Positions 1-12,354 of a stretch of 64,000 nucleotides of DNA are shown in pieces. Under the pieces are notes generated by a model. The model was not told the DNA's origin and made no database searches. It worked only from the letters and a program-made list of their open reading frames with translations. The first letter of the stretch is position 1; every line of letters begins with the position of its first letter. Both the position numbers and the translations under genes were made by a program. Source of the DNA: Silene conica (taxonomy: Eukaryota > Streptophyta > Magnoliopsida > Caryophyllales > Caryophyllaceae); assembly GCA_029255685.2 (NCBI GenBank), contig CM055320.2:11580614-11644613 (forward strand), in the 5' to 3' direction.

Positions 1-14
1 GCATATTAAAGTTT

Positions 15-210
15 ATAAGTTATATTTTAGTTTTTTTCCGTCATAACTCAAATTCAACTAAACTTATATGTAATATTTTTGAGTTTTATTGTGATTTTTA
101 GAGTTTAATGTTTAAATAAATAAACTCAAAAATAAACTTTATAGGAAAACTCATAATTTCTAAAACAAAACTCAAAAACTTTACTATAATGCTCAAAAAC
201 TATAAAATTG
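15..210. repeat. Dispersed AT-rich repeat, inverted copy at 46812-47010
   Basis: This stretch matches the reverse complement of 46812-47010 with many substitutions. Shared landmarks are the run of ACTCAAAAA and TTTGAGTTTTATTG words and the AACTTATATG word. No ends or target duplication were resolved, so the element class is unknown. The rest of 1-540 is AT-rich with no gene I can support. Confidence 0.5.
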
Positions 211-549
211 AAGGTAATACATCGGATGCACCATCCATTTACTGCTCTTATTCTAATGCACGCTATTTTCGGATTAATTAGTCTCATATAAATACCTAGA
301 TAGTACATTAGCCCTATCAAAAATAATTACATATCTTATTTTACATCACACTTATTTTGACCGTTTAACATTATCATCTTAATACAACTTATCGACATTT
401 CTATTATTTAAATTAAATGATAGATTCTTCAAAAAATATGAGAGTTGCATGTGAAATTAGACCAACATCTCAAGTCAAACCAGTTATAAAATTTATGTAT
501 AAAGACAAACTTAGATGGAAAATACTAAAATATATTCTTTTTGAAACTC

Positions 550-3500
550 AACTAGGTTTGTGACCCGTGAAATTTACGGGTTTATCTGTTTTAGTTTTAT
601 TATTTTATTGTATTGTTAAGATTTGTTCGAGCAATTAGTTTATAAAGATAGTCTTGAAATATATAAAAGTTAGTTAGTTAATGTCTTATTTCTTTGACAT
701 CTCCAATTTATTTTTCAAACTATATATTGTACGTTATTTTGATTAATATACTAATAGCATGTAATTTTAAAAAAAAAAACTATCTTCAATGAGTCCATTA
801 ATTCATGACACTCATGCATAAACTCATTCTAAAAGGTATGTTGAACTGTTTTAAAGCTATCTACATTGAAACACATGTGAGATAATAGTCCTTTTAATTG
901 GGCGTGAATGAGAAAGTATCAACATTCAATGAAACATAAATAATAAATCAAATCGAAATTAAATTTTACATTATTGATCCTATAATTATAAATTTTTCAC
1001 CTTCAAAATCACCAGCAACATGGGGTCTACGAACATGAACAAAATTAATTATTAATAAATATTTTAATATAATTTTTTTAATAATTTAGTGTAGTTGTTA
1101 TGTAGAAAAAAATTTAAATGCTTAAAGTTGCCTTTTAATTAGATTATATTTTATAAATAAATTGTGTACTAAATTTTCTATGTAAAACTTGAACGCCTCT
1201 TTGTTAGCTAGGTATATGAAGTTAGTGAGGGAAGACAAAAGGACAAATTAATGCATAATGTTTGACTATTATTATTCTTTTTTTGGAATGATAAATTCTC
1301 CACTGTAAAGAGTTTAAAACATATTTTCTAATTAAATTAGCGACTCTCTATCTCCATATTTTATTTTTTGTAAATCATATATTTTAATAGTAGCATATTT
1401 ATGAAGTTTAATAAATGCTAGTCTTAATATATCGTTTGTATCAATTTGCCAAAAATCCTAAATTTTGCAAAAAACATAAGTTAAGTTAAATGGTAACCTA
1501 CAATAAATGGTGAGGGAAACCAAAAAGCTATATTATTAAATAAAAGAAATAAAAGTTAAATAAATATGTAGGTTAATAACAAAATTTAAGAAAGGAAAGT
1601 AAATAGTTTGTATTAATTTATTTTTTGTGTTTAATTTGCAACTAACATTTTTTTATTTTGTATTTTTAAGCATGTGATACATGATTTTAAATATGACTTT
1701 TTAATAACACGTGACATACTAAAATACTTAGTATTGTCTTTTTAACATTAATGTTCAAAAGTCATGAACCTTGATTGATATTTATGTATATCTTAAATTT
1801 GATAATAATAGAACAAAACGCTCAAAAATCATAAAACGTATCATCAATTGTTTATATTTCTTTATAGGGACAAAATTTGTAAGAATAATTTTTCATATCC
1901 ATATTGTCAATAGAATTGTATGTGTCACTTATATGTCTTATCTATTTATTCACATCAAGTTAAGTGTGTAAAGGTTTTAAATTAATTAAATAATTTATTT
2001 ATTTTTATGTAAGTTTCATTGTTGGGTTGTAAAATATTCATCACATTTTCAAACTTTATCGTATCGTTTGTTTTGTTTAAATTTAAGGGCTATCAAGATT
2101 TATGGTATTAATAATTAGTCTTGTCTTTTTATAATATCGTATAAATAATAGATAGCCAAGTTGATATTTTACAATATTATATAAATAAATGAATAATCTA
2201 GTAATCAATATAGATGAATTATGTATTAACCAATATAAAAATGATACTTAAATTAAAATTAAATACTTTAAGTAGCCTTTTAACTATATTGTATTCATAA
2301 ATATTAATAATAATGTAAATTTAGCTATTGATCATGTCAATAAGATTTATTTTGTTCAACTTGTTAATATAATTGAGATCCTTGCAACTCCAATTTAATA
2401 ATATGAGAGCTATTTTTCAAAGGAAAGTGATGAACAAAAAATAACACAAGCAAAAATAAAACATACATTTTATTTAAAGTTTATGAAATACTAAATTTTT
2501 TCATGAAATTAAAAATAATTAATCATTAACATTTATATTATCAAACTTGTAGTTTATAATATAACATTGAGGAAAATAGAGGGAGTATTTGTTTAAGCAA
2601 TTATAATATTCATCCCTTCTTCACATAATTCTCTTTTTTCAATGAAACATCCCTACAAAAAAATACACTGAGCGATTAATAACAAACAAAATAGTGAAAT
2701 TTGATTTATTTAATATTAACCTTATGATTATATTAGTTTAAATTTTCCCTGAAGTAATCAAAAAAATTGGACATTGAATAATAAAAATGTAAGTATATTT
2801 ACCTTTAAATCGCAAACCTTCACAAATCTTGATAGCCCCTAAATAACAATAAAACAACATATATGTGAAGTTAAAAAAATGCGATAATACTTCATAACCA
2901 ATAAAACTTAAAAATAAATAAACTATTAATTTAACACCTTAATAATACATTTACAATGATAAGAATGATTATTTACACATACAATTCTCTCGGTGATGGA
3001 GTAACCAAAATTTTGGCTCACAAATGTTGTCTTCTATCAAATATTTATAGCTAGTTGATGATTCATTTTATGACTTTTGGGCGACTTATTATTATTATTA
3101 TCAAATTTATTATATACATAAATATGTAGCAATGTTTTATGACTTTTAATTATCCTTTTCATTATTAGCAAATTAAATATAGACATAAATATATAGTAGG
3201 GAGAAATAGAATGTAAAAGGTTTGCTTTAAATATTTTTTCCTATTTTATATATATTTTTTTTGCATAATTTACCTTGCATGAGAGTTGTTTAATCATTCT
3301 TTGCCTTGACTTTTATTTATATATTATATTTATAGATTTATATATATTCAATTTACTGAAATTATATATAATTTAAAGAAATTGAGCAAAGACATAGTAA
3401 AAAATGTAAGAGAAAATTGCACATATAAACAAAAATAAACTATTAATTTAACACCTTAATAATACATTTACAATGATAAAAATGATTATTTACACAAACA

Positions 3501-4851
3501 ATTCTCTCGGTGATGGAGTAATCAAAATATTGGCTTCGATTTTGGCTCACATATGTTGTCTTTTATCAAATATTTATAGCTAGTTGATGATGCATTTTAT
3601 GACTTTTGGGCGACTTATTATTATTATTATTATCAAATTTATTATATACATAAATATGTAACAATGTTTATGACTTTTAATCATCCTTTTTCACTATTAG
3701 CAAATTAAATATAGACATAAATATATAGTAGAGAGAAATGAAATGTACACGGTTTGCTTTAATTATTTTTTCCCTTTTTGATATTTTTTTTACATAATTT
3801 ACCTTGCATAAGAGTTGTTTAATCATTTTTTGTCTTGCCTTTTATTTATATATTATATTTATAGATTTATATATATTCAATTTAATGAAATTATATCTAA
3901 TTTAAAGAAATTGAGCAAATATATAACAATAAAACGTAAGAGAAAATTTCACATATAAATAGTTTAAAATTAGAGAGATTTAAATTTTTTTATATCGATA
4001 AACCTATTCTAATTTTAAGAAATTAAAAGACCAATATTTTCATGTTAAGTATGTTATTATCATCTCTTTATATTTATAAATTATCTATTACTTTATAAAC
4101 GATGAAAAATTAAAATTATGTGATATTTATTTATTGCATAAAATTTCCTAACAATAAATGTCGAAATTTAAAATCTAGTATGAATTTTGATTTTTATTTG
4201 TTGTTTAATTTATCTAAAAATTAAAAGGTAAAAGTTTAATCTTTGCTGTAATTAATGTGACTTGTAATTAATGTTTTAGAATTTTGATTTTTATTTGTTG
4301 TAATTAATGTTTTAGAACTTTTTTCTTGTTTTTCCCATTTAAATAAAAAATAACAATGTGACTTGTAGGCTTCTAATGGTGAAATAAAATACTTTTGACT
4401 TGTTTTTTTTATTATCTTATTTTTATAGATTTATAGATATATGAATTAAATGAATTTCATATAATAAATTATTAGTCCATGTCACATTAATGTTAATATG
4501 TTATTATTTGCCCTTAATATTTATAATTTTTTTTTAATAAATGGCGTAAAAATTAGAATTATATGATATTTATTTTTCGCTTGAAATATTCTAACAATAA
4601 ATATCGATATTTTAAATTTTCTAGGATTTTTGATTTTTAATTGTTATTTAATTTATCTAGAAATTAAAAAATTCAAAAGGTTAATGTTTGTTATGCTATT
4701 TACATTTAATGTTCTATTTTTTTTTCATTTTAAATAAGAAATGATGACGTGGCTCCATGTCATGTATAATAAATGACGTGGCTTTTTGCTAATGCTAGGT
4801 GGCATTGTCTACGTGGCATTTTGTGTTACCCTTTTAATAGTATTGTATAGA
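550..4851. mobile_element. Possible non-autonomous Helitron-like insertion
   Basis: The left edge near 550-590 carries a short palindrome, CCCGTGAAATTTACGGG, after ACTAGGTTTGTGA. The right edge at 4832-4851 reads CCCTTTTAATAGTATTGTATAG. Plant Helitrons often have this pairing of an early CCCGTG hairpin and a late TTTTAATAGTATAGA tail. There is no Rep/helicase coding, and I see no sure 3' hairpin. The interior is AT-rich and gene-free. The call rests on edge words only. Confidence 0.3.
2921..3958. repeat. Tandem duplication, 517-bp unit, two copies
   Basis: AACTATTAATTTAACACC begins at 2921 and again at 3438. From there the two copies run in parallel through CTCTCGGTGATGGAGTAA, GGGCGACTTATTATTATT and the TAAGAGAAAATT word near each end. 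The copies differ by scattered substitutions and small indels, including an extra TTCGATTTTGGCTC in copy two, so the duplication is not recent. No coding capacity is visible. Confidence 0.85.
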
Positions 4852-5458
4852 TTAATATTAAGTTTACCTTTTTATATTGTGATTTTTATACATGAATATT
4901 TTATTTTTTTTTAAACTAAAATGACAATGGTGTCTTGCAATTAAAAATGGTTAATATCGGGTGCTTTTAGGGAAAATGAAACGTTAATAAACCTAATATT
5001 TAGAAAAGTCCATGATAATGTTAATAAATTTTGTTTAAGACGGATAATTTTCATTTTAAGTTTAAACCATGTCAAATATACGTATATGGATTGAATATAA
5101 CAAAGACATAATGTAATATTTGATAGTATTTAGTACAAATAGGACTATACATCCGGATGTATATGAGCATCATACATCTAATACAAATCTAATTGAGCTT
5201 ATATGTAATTTTTTCCAAGCTTCTAACAATTTATGCATAAGCTATTCTTTGTTATAAAGCTCAAAATCTATACTACACGTTGGTTGTATAATCCTCTAAT
5301 TATTTGAGTCGTGTTAAGGATTAAGAGTTAAGAGTAGTAAGCAAGACAAGTCGGATAATGTTACTTGTAGATTCGGGAAAAAAACATAAAAAGAAAAAAA
5401 GAAAAGTAAAAAAAGAGAAATATGTAGAATACAAGTACTCAAGTGGAGGGTGTAGATA
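4852..5458. other. Intergenic, nothing recognised
   Basis: AT-rich sequence without a supported gene. A purine-rich patch of AAAGAAAAAAAGAAAAG type lies at about 5380-5420. Confidence 0.6.
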
Positions 5459-5742
5459 CAGGGGCGTTTTTAGGGGTGCAGGGCTCACCTGCACCCCCTT
5501 TGTTCCGAAATATTAAAAATTTAGTTTCAATAAATTTATCAAATATTTCGTGGTGCAGTGGTTAGATGCTGAAGTTTTATTAGTTTGGTTATGAGTTCGA
5601 CCCCATTACTTTTTTCACATTAAAGAGTTATATATACTTACAAATTTATACAAAGTATTTTATTTATACTTTCTTGAATTATTTAGAACCAAAGTTTGTT
5701 AAATTTTTGCACTCCTGTGCTCTACTCCTAGATACGCCCCTG
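5459..5742. mobile_element. hAT-like MITE with CAGGGGCG terminal repeats
   Basis: The left end starts CAGGGGCGTTTTTAGGGGTG. The reverse complement of the right end starts CAGGGGCGTATCTAGGAGTA, giving an imperfect inverted repeat of about 25 bp around 284 bp. The flanks (TGTAGATA on the left, TGCTATGT on the right) are not a clear 8-bp duplication. The interior has an RNA polymerase III-like pair: TGGTGCAGTGG at 5551-5561 fits an A box, and GTTCGACCCC at 5595-5604 resembles a B box, at a tRNA-like distance. There is no long reading frame. Confidence 0.65.
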
Positions 5743-5905
5743 TGCTATGTTACTCGGACTCGGGTACGGGTGTCGGACACGGGTACGGATCCGAGTGTCG
5801 GCTACTCCAAAATTAGAAAACTTTGACACGGGGACACTGTCCATTTTCTGGACACGGGTACGGGGACACTGTCCATTTTCTAGACACGGGTACGGGGACA
5901 CGGTT
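5743..5905. repeat. GC-rich subterminal repeats, probable end of the hAT element
   Basis: Short repeats of the type GACACGGGTACGG and GGGACACTGTCCATTTTC alternate here. Such subterminal repeats are common at plant hAT ends, and the block lies just beyond the 3' end of the minus-strand transposase. Related words occur at 11806-11925 and near 29650-29700. I could not pair this end with a matching end on the far side of the transposase. Confidence 0.5.
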
Positions 5906-6074
5906 GATACAAAAAAAAAAATTCACACTGAAATAAATAAAAATACCAAGGATATTATTATTATTGAAAAATAAAATCACATACTTCGTAAATGTTCATC
6001 AAATAAAAATAACCAAAACTTGGGAACAAGCAAAAGAAACAATCTGACTAAAACTATAATTTTGGTCGACGGCT

Positions 6075-8288
6075 TCATGCACCTTCCTCATCAAATGTCA
6101 TGGCCTCTAAGACGGGATCATCTAATGATATATCCGCCGCCTCAAGTATCGTCTCCGCCTCGACATTATCTCCTCCTAGGTAGACAACAAAAATAAAGCT
6201 AATTAGTGTTATATCTTAATGGAAAAGAACATTATGAATAGTATATGATAGATTAATAGTATTATAACAATAAAGGTGAAAATCTTACAAACATCCCAAT
6301 ATTTCGACGGACCATCAATGTACTCCTTCTCCTTTCTTGACAACAACCGAAGGTTGTTGTGTACATATACCAAGTCTTCGACTCGTTGCGTGGTGAGCTT
6401 ATTTCTTTTGACGCTTTGATCGAATAGCGCCATAGATGCTCCAATTCCTCTCGCAACAAGAAGAGGATGCTGGTTGTGAAAGCAGTTTGAAAGCTAAGGC
6501 TTGTAGTAATGGCGCAAATGACCCATAATTTGCCCACCATGAAAGTGGATCCTCATACGATCTTGCCGCAATGACATGTGGCTGACCAAAGTAATCCAAC
6601 CCGCAAGAAAATGAACCATATTCTTTGTATGCATTTCTCACATCATTTGGATTTTGGAATATCCTATGAAAGCACAAGTCTCTGTTTTGAGAGACCTCTT
6701 CATCCTCATTAGGTGTTACCCGACGGACGCCATTCTTACTTTCTTGAAGCCATTCCTCACTGTAGTACTTAGGAACTAGGGAATGAGCTAGACAATGTAG
6801 TGGGGTATTACTTTTGTTCCACCTAGTTTCGATAAGCTGTTGTATAGCATCAAAAAAGGATGATTGACCAGTTTTTAAATCTAATCCCTCATGCTCAAAG
6901 ACTCTAACTTTCACCTCCTCAATCATATTGTCCCACACATCATACACTAAATGTAATACACATGAATCCTTATCTGCCACCCTCAGGAAATTCATCATAG
7001 ATTCAGTAAAATTCAACAAATACTCAAGCTTATCCCACCAAGCATCACTCAAAAGAGTCTCTTTAACTTCTCTAGCTTTCAATTCGACAGGGGTTTTTCC
7101 ATTAACTCTAAACTTTTTCCAATCAGAATCTACAACTGTATTTATTCAAGCTTCTTTCACATTACTAAATCGAGTCGCCATAACAATATTAGAAGCAAAC
7201 CTAGTCTCAGCAACTTTAAGTAACTTCAGAGGTGAATGTCGATTAAAAATTGACCGAGAAATAGTGTGGTTCAAGATGAAGTAGTTAATGTGCCTTACTT
7301 GACTAGCTAATTCATTAATCCACATACACTCAGAATAATGGAGACTCTTTTCAGTAGGTTCACACATTGCTTTAATAACCAAGTTCAAACAATGCACAAC
7401 ACATGGTGTCCAGAATATATGAGGATATTTAGCTTCAATTAACGCACCTGCTGCCTTATAATTTGAAGCGTTATCGGTCAATACCTGAACAACATTAGAT
7501 GGACCAATTTCTTCCACAGCGCCCATAAACAGCTGAGAAATATATACAACATCTTTAACATTATCTTCAGCATCAATGGCTTTCAAAAACATGGGACCAG
7601 CACCTGAAGCCACCATAATGTTGATCAAAGGCCTTGATTGTCGATCAGACCAACCGTCAGAGCATAGCGATGCCCCCTTCTTTTTCCAGCTATCTTTAAT
7701 TGGCTGCAATAACCTCTCAACATGTTGTTTTAATTGTGACAAAAGTGTAGTGCGAAGTCGGTTGTAAGTGGGGGGTGTATATCCAGCAACACGGGCATTA
7801 GCTAACTTTTTGCAGAAGCTCCTAAAATAAGGATTTCTAGCAAAGTTGAATGGTACGGCAGCAGTGTAAAACATCAATGCACACTCTTTGTCAAGTTCAT
7901 CTCTCTCAATGACATTAAAAGAAAGTTCGAGAGCACCTTTTCGCTTCTTAGGTTGAACCAAGTCGGAAGGTTCACCATTCTCGAGGTACAACTGCTTTTG
8001 AGCAGCATTGTCTTGTGCTGCTTTCTTCTTCCTTTCGGCCTTTTCGTGTTCTAGTTTGATCTGAGCAACCACCTCGTCGGAAAGGTTTTGACAACATGTC
8101 ACTCCAACATTAGAAACTTTGAGGAGGTGTGCTTTTACTTTGGAGTAAGAGCCACTTACGATCTTGTTGCAATATTTACATTGCCACCTTCTATTGCCAC
8201 CGCCATTGAGAGGAGAACTTAGGATGTCAACGTGGCTCCACAAGGGTGATTCATCAAACTCCCTCTTTGGAATTGGTCGAGTTGCCAT
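6075..8288 (-). pseudogene. hAT-family transposase, broken
   Basis: Reading down from the ATG at 8288, an N-terminal BED-type zinc finger has the pattern W-QCKYCNKIVSGSYSKVKAHL. A DUF659 region follows (SDGWSDRQSRPLINIMV, VLTDNASNYKAAG, HCLNLVIKAMC). Last comes the hAT dimerisation region with SSCCERNWSIYGAIRS and LVYVHNNLRLLSRK. Together these are the usual parts of a cut-and-paste transposase that acts in the nucleus. It is not functional as read. There is an in-frame TGA at 7146-7148, and coding resumes in the same frame straight after it. A one-base frameshift lies near 6415-6433, between IYGAIRS and VKRNKL. An intron looks to run 6176-6288, and the final exon 6075-6175 is acidic and ends DEEGA. 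Joining those exons would create a TGA at the junction. A TRIM retroelement sits 320 bp upstream of the ATG. Confidence 0.88.
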
Positions 8289-8608
8289 GGTGGTATACTG
8301 GTATACAGAAATTGGTATACTGGTATTGGTATGCAGAAATTGGTACCTACATACATAAAAATTGAAGCTAGTGAGTTTCTAAATTAATTGTGGTACGGTG
8401 GTACCTACAGCTTCTAAAATAAACCCAGATAAACAGAAAAGTAAAAATATAGAAGAATAGAGAATGATAATTACTTACTTTGCTCGGTGTGTGCTTCCAT
8501 GGAGAATTAGTCTCTCTATTTATAGTGTAGATGATAGTGTAAAATAGAAAGAAAATCAAATCAAATCAAATAAATTTTCAAAGTGATTTGATTTGTTTCC
8601 TAAGCTAC

Positions 8609-9191
8609 TGTTGAATTTAACAACGGGTCTGGGCCACACCCGAACGGAGGAGAAAGAGTCCACAATATAAACCCAAGAGGGTTCCACTCTAAAACCAATT
8701 GGCAATAGAGGGAGTAACCCCTTGCCTTATATAGTGATAATTCTTTTCCTCTTCTACCAATGTGGGACAATCCTCACATGTGGGCTTATTGGGTTTCTTC
8801 ACACTCCCCCTCACATGTGAGGCCCACTTACACACAGACTGGACAAATTCAACTGAGCAACCTTGCTCGTCCAGCTGTAAACTTGGCCCAGTATCAACTC
8901 AGACCGGACATATTCAACTGAGCAATTTTCTTTGCTCGTCCGACTGCAAACTCTGGCCCATGAATCCCAGGTCTTTAGCCATGGGCTCTGATACCATGTT
9001 GAATTTAACAACGGGTCTGGGCCACACCCGAACGGAGGAGAAAGAGTCCACAATATAAACCCAAGAGGGTTCCACTCTAAAACCAATTGGCAATAGAGGG
9101 AGTAACCCCTTGCCTTATATAGTGATAATTCTTTTCCTCTTCTACCAATGTGGGACAATCCTCACATGTGGGCTTATTGGGTTTCTTCACA
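8609..9191 (-). mobile_element. TRIM retroelement with two apparently identical 195-bp LTRs
   Basis: The LTRs are 8609-8803 and 8997-9191. I compared them base by base and saw no difference. Read on the minus strand each begins TGTGAAG and ends TTCAACA. The primer-binding site is TGGTATCAGAGC (8985-8996 on the plus strand), complementary to the 3' end of initiator methionine tRNA and directly next to the LTR. A polypurine tract, the reverse complement of CTCCCCCTCA at 8804-8813, abuts the other LTR. A 5-bp target duplication GCTAC lies at 8604-8608 and 9192-9196. The 193-bp interior has no coding capacity, so movement would need enzymes from another element. Identical LTRs mean a recent insertion. 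Confidence 0.95.
8985..8996 (-). other. tRNA-Met primer-binding site of the TRIM
   Basis: Plus-strand GCTCTGATACCA is the complement of TGGTATCAGAGC, the standard plant initiator tRNA-Met primer site, and directly touches the LTR that starts at 8997. It fixes the element's orientation as minus. Confidence 0.92.
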
Positions 9192-9344
9192 GCTACTAGT
9201 GAAATGAGAATACAATTGGTAAAGTAGGAAAATTAGGTCGAAATATGATTGTATGAAACGTATGAATGGCTAAGCCCATTAATTATTTGGACTTTTATAG
9301 TTATCAAATAATAAACTAATATTACTAATATAATAAACTAATTA

Positions 9345-10375
9345 TTCGGTTAACTCGTATGACGGTTTTACGGTTTACTCGGGTTTATCATTTAACTCGT
9401 ATAACGAATCATTATTGTCTAAGTCACACTTTTAGGTTATTAAGGGTTACTAACTCACGCCTATAGGCTTCACGGTTAACTCTAGGTTAACTCGTATCTA
9501 ATAACGAATTATGGTTTAAGTCACACTTCTAGGTTAAGGGTTACTAACTCACACTTATAGCCCTAGGTTTCATGGTTTACTCGTATCGAATAACGAATCA
9601 TTATTGTCTAAGTCACACTTTTAAGTTATTAAGGGTTACTAACTCACACCTATAGGCTTCACAGTTAACTCTAGGTTAACTCGTAAATAACGAATTATGG
9701 TCTAAGTCACACTTCTAGGTTAAGGGTTATAACTCACACTTATAGCCCTAGGTTTCATGGTTAACTCGTATCGAATAACGAACCGTTATTGTCTAAGTCA
9801 CACTTTTAGGTTATTAAGGGTTACTAACTCACACATATAGGCTTCACGGTTAACTCTAGGTTAACTCGTATCGAATAACGAATTATGGTCTAAGTCACAC
9901 TTCTAGGTTAAGGGTTACTAACTCATACTTATAGCCTTAGGTTTCATGGTTAACTCGTATCGAATAACGAATCATTATTGTCTAAGTCACACTTTTAGGT
10001 TATTAAGGGTTACTAACTCACACTTATAGGTTTCACGGTTAACTCCGGGTTAACTCGTATCGAATAACGAATCATTATTGTCTAAGTCACACTTTTAGGT
10101 TATTAAGGGTTACTAACTCACACTTATAGGTTTCACGGTTAACTCCGGGTTAACTCGTATCGAATAACGAATCATTATTGTCTAAGTCACACTTTTAGGT
10201 TATTAAGGGTTACTAACTCACACTTATAGGTTTCACGGTTAACTCCGGGTTAACTCGTATCGAATAACGAATCATTATTGTCTAAGTCACACTTTTAGGT
10301 TATTAAGGGTTACTAACTCACACTTATATGTTTCACGGTTAACTCCGGGTTAACTCGTATCGAATAACGAATTCT
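9345..10375. repeat. Tandem array A, 100-bp unit
   Basis: The unit carries TAACTCGTATCGAATAACGA, ATCATTATTGTCTAAGTCAC and GGTTATTAAGGGTTACTAAC. TAACTCGTAT starts at 10051, 10151, 10251 and 10351, so the last units are exactly 100 bp and nearly identical. Units to the left alternate between two variants of roughly 90 and 100 bp. The gradient suggests recent expansion at the right end. No gene is present. Confidence 0.95.
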
Positions 10376-11250
10376 CGTAAATTTGTAAAAAAATAGTAAA
10401 TTTACATTTTTTACGAATATTTAAATAAATTTCCCAAGTTTGATTCAAAAAATTTCTAAAAAAATCTTTTGATATAGTTTAATTTTCAACGAACGATTTA
10501 ATATATCTCGTAAATTCGTAAAAAAAATAGTAAATTTTCATTTTTTACGAATATTTAAATAAATTTCCCAAGTTTGATTCATAATTTTTTTAAAAAATAT
10601 TTTGATATAGTTTAATTTTCAACGAACGATTTAATATATATCTTACATTTTTTACGAATATTTGAATAAATTTCCCAAGTTTGATTAAAAAAATTTCTAA
10701 AAAAATCTTTTGATATAGTTTAATTTTCAACGAACGATTTAATATATCACGTAAATTCGTAAAAATGTTTGTAAATTTACATTTTTAACGAATATTTGAA
10801 TAAATTTCCCAAGTTTGATTCCTAATTTTTTAAAAAATATTTTGATATAGTTTAATTTTCGACGAACGATTTAATATATCTCGTAAATTGGTAAAAAAAA
10901 TAGTAAATTTACATTTTTCACGAATATTTGAATAAATTTCCCAAGTTTGATTCATAATTTTTTTTAAAAATATTTTGATATAGTTTAAATTTCGACAAAC
11001 GATTTAATATATATCGTAAATTCGTAAAAACAAATAGTAAATTTACATTTTTTACGGATATTTGTATAAATTTCCTAAGTTTGATTCATAATTTTTTAAA
11101 AAAATCTTTTGATATAGTTTAATTTTCAACGAACGATTTAATATATCTCGTAAATTCGTATAAAAGATAGTAAATTTACATTTTTTACGACTATTTGTAT
11201 AAATTTCCGATGTTTGATTCATAATTTTTTTTAAAAATCTCCTGATATAA
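10373..11250. repeat. Tandem array B, about 132-bp unit
   Basis: A different unit starts directly where array A ends. It holds CTCGTAAATTCGTAAAAA, AATTTCCCAAGTTTGATTC and TTTTCAACGAACGATTTAAT. Units begin near 10373, 10506, 10631 (shortened), 10747, 10879, 11012 and 11146, giving about seven copies with spacing mostly 132-134 bp. It ends about 0.9 kb before the LAZ1-like start codon. Confidence 0.92.
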
Positions 11251-12121
11251 AACGAATATGGAAATATTTTTTGGAGATTTCCATAATAAATACAACCTTA
11301 AACTTCGTTTTTAATAATTAGGGAGAATCTCCTATAAATTTTTCCATATTCGGTTTATTAACATTAGGCCGCCAGTTAAAAAAACCGTAAATAAAATACG
11401 AATATGAGATTAAAAAAAACCATAAATAAAATACCAATATGAGACTAAGAGTATTTTGAAGCGTACGTTACAATTCGACAAAAAATTGACACCCAACTCC
11501 CAAGTTAATAAACAAAAGGTTCCTGCTGTAAAAGACTACAATTGAAACCTAATTAGCAACAAATAATAAAAAATACAAAATGACGAGCAAACTGGAGAGA
11601 GAAATAGAAAAGTGAAAGACAATCTCGAAAAGCAGCGGATCGTTCTACCCTGAAACATCGTCGCCGGCCGTTCAAATTTCAATCCCCAGTTTTCCTACGT
11701 AATCACCGTCGCCGTCGGCCAGTTTCTATCATGAAATATCGGCTCCCGTTCTTGTAATGAGGTAAATAACTTGAATTTATTTTGCCGCCTGTGAGGAAAG
11801 AAAACCGCCGTGTCGGAGTTCACCTAGACGGATCGGGTACGGATTCCGTACCGGTATCAGTGTCGCGTCGGGTCGACACCGGTACGGCCTAAAATCTGCC
11901 GTGTCGGAGCTTCTTAGCCCCTGTGTAGATAGAAGAAAGAGTAAAAAAACGTGGCCGGAGAAGACAAACAAGTTGAGGAGCGTAGATCATAAGGTTGAGA
12001 CGTTGAGGCAAATAAAGTTGTAAATATTTGTGGGTTTTGAAATTGAATTGAGTGATTTAGGGATTTGTTAGTTTGATTTGATTTGATTTGTGAAAATCAA
12101 CCAGTGATCGTTTGTTTCTCG
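11251..12121 (+). promoter_or_regulatory. Upstream region and probable 5' leader of the LAZ1-like gene
   Basis: No upstream coding exon is visible. The transcription start cannot be fixed from sequence alone. At 11806-11925 a GC-rich patch has two copies of GCCGTGTCGGAG and related GGTACGG words. It resembles the hAT subterminal repeats at 5743-5905, so a small transposon fragment probably lies in the promoter or leader. Confidence 0.4.
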
Positions 12122-12315
12122 ATGGTAGAATTGAAGGGGTATTTAATCGGATTATATTCTTCTTCACAAGGATACAGTACTCCAATATGGGCTGTTCTTA
12201 TATCTGGCACCTTCGTCTTTTCCACTTTGTGTCTTTCCTTATACCTTCTCTTTGAACACCTTTCTGCTTACAAGAATCCCGAGGTCGCTCACCTTTCTTC
12301 TTTTATTTATTTATT

Positions 12316-12354
<39 letters not shown>

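Noticed and set aside
8609-9191. Cassandra-type TRIM (LTR carrying 5S rRNA)
   Set aside because: No 5S-like internal promoter sequence is recognisable in the LTR.
12083-12121. Upstream in-frame extension of the LAZ1-like protein from position 12083
   Set aside because: It would start at TTG; the ATG at 12122 gives the expected family N terminus.
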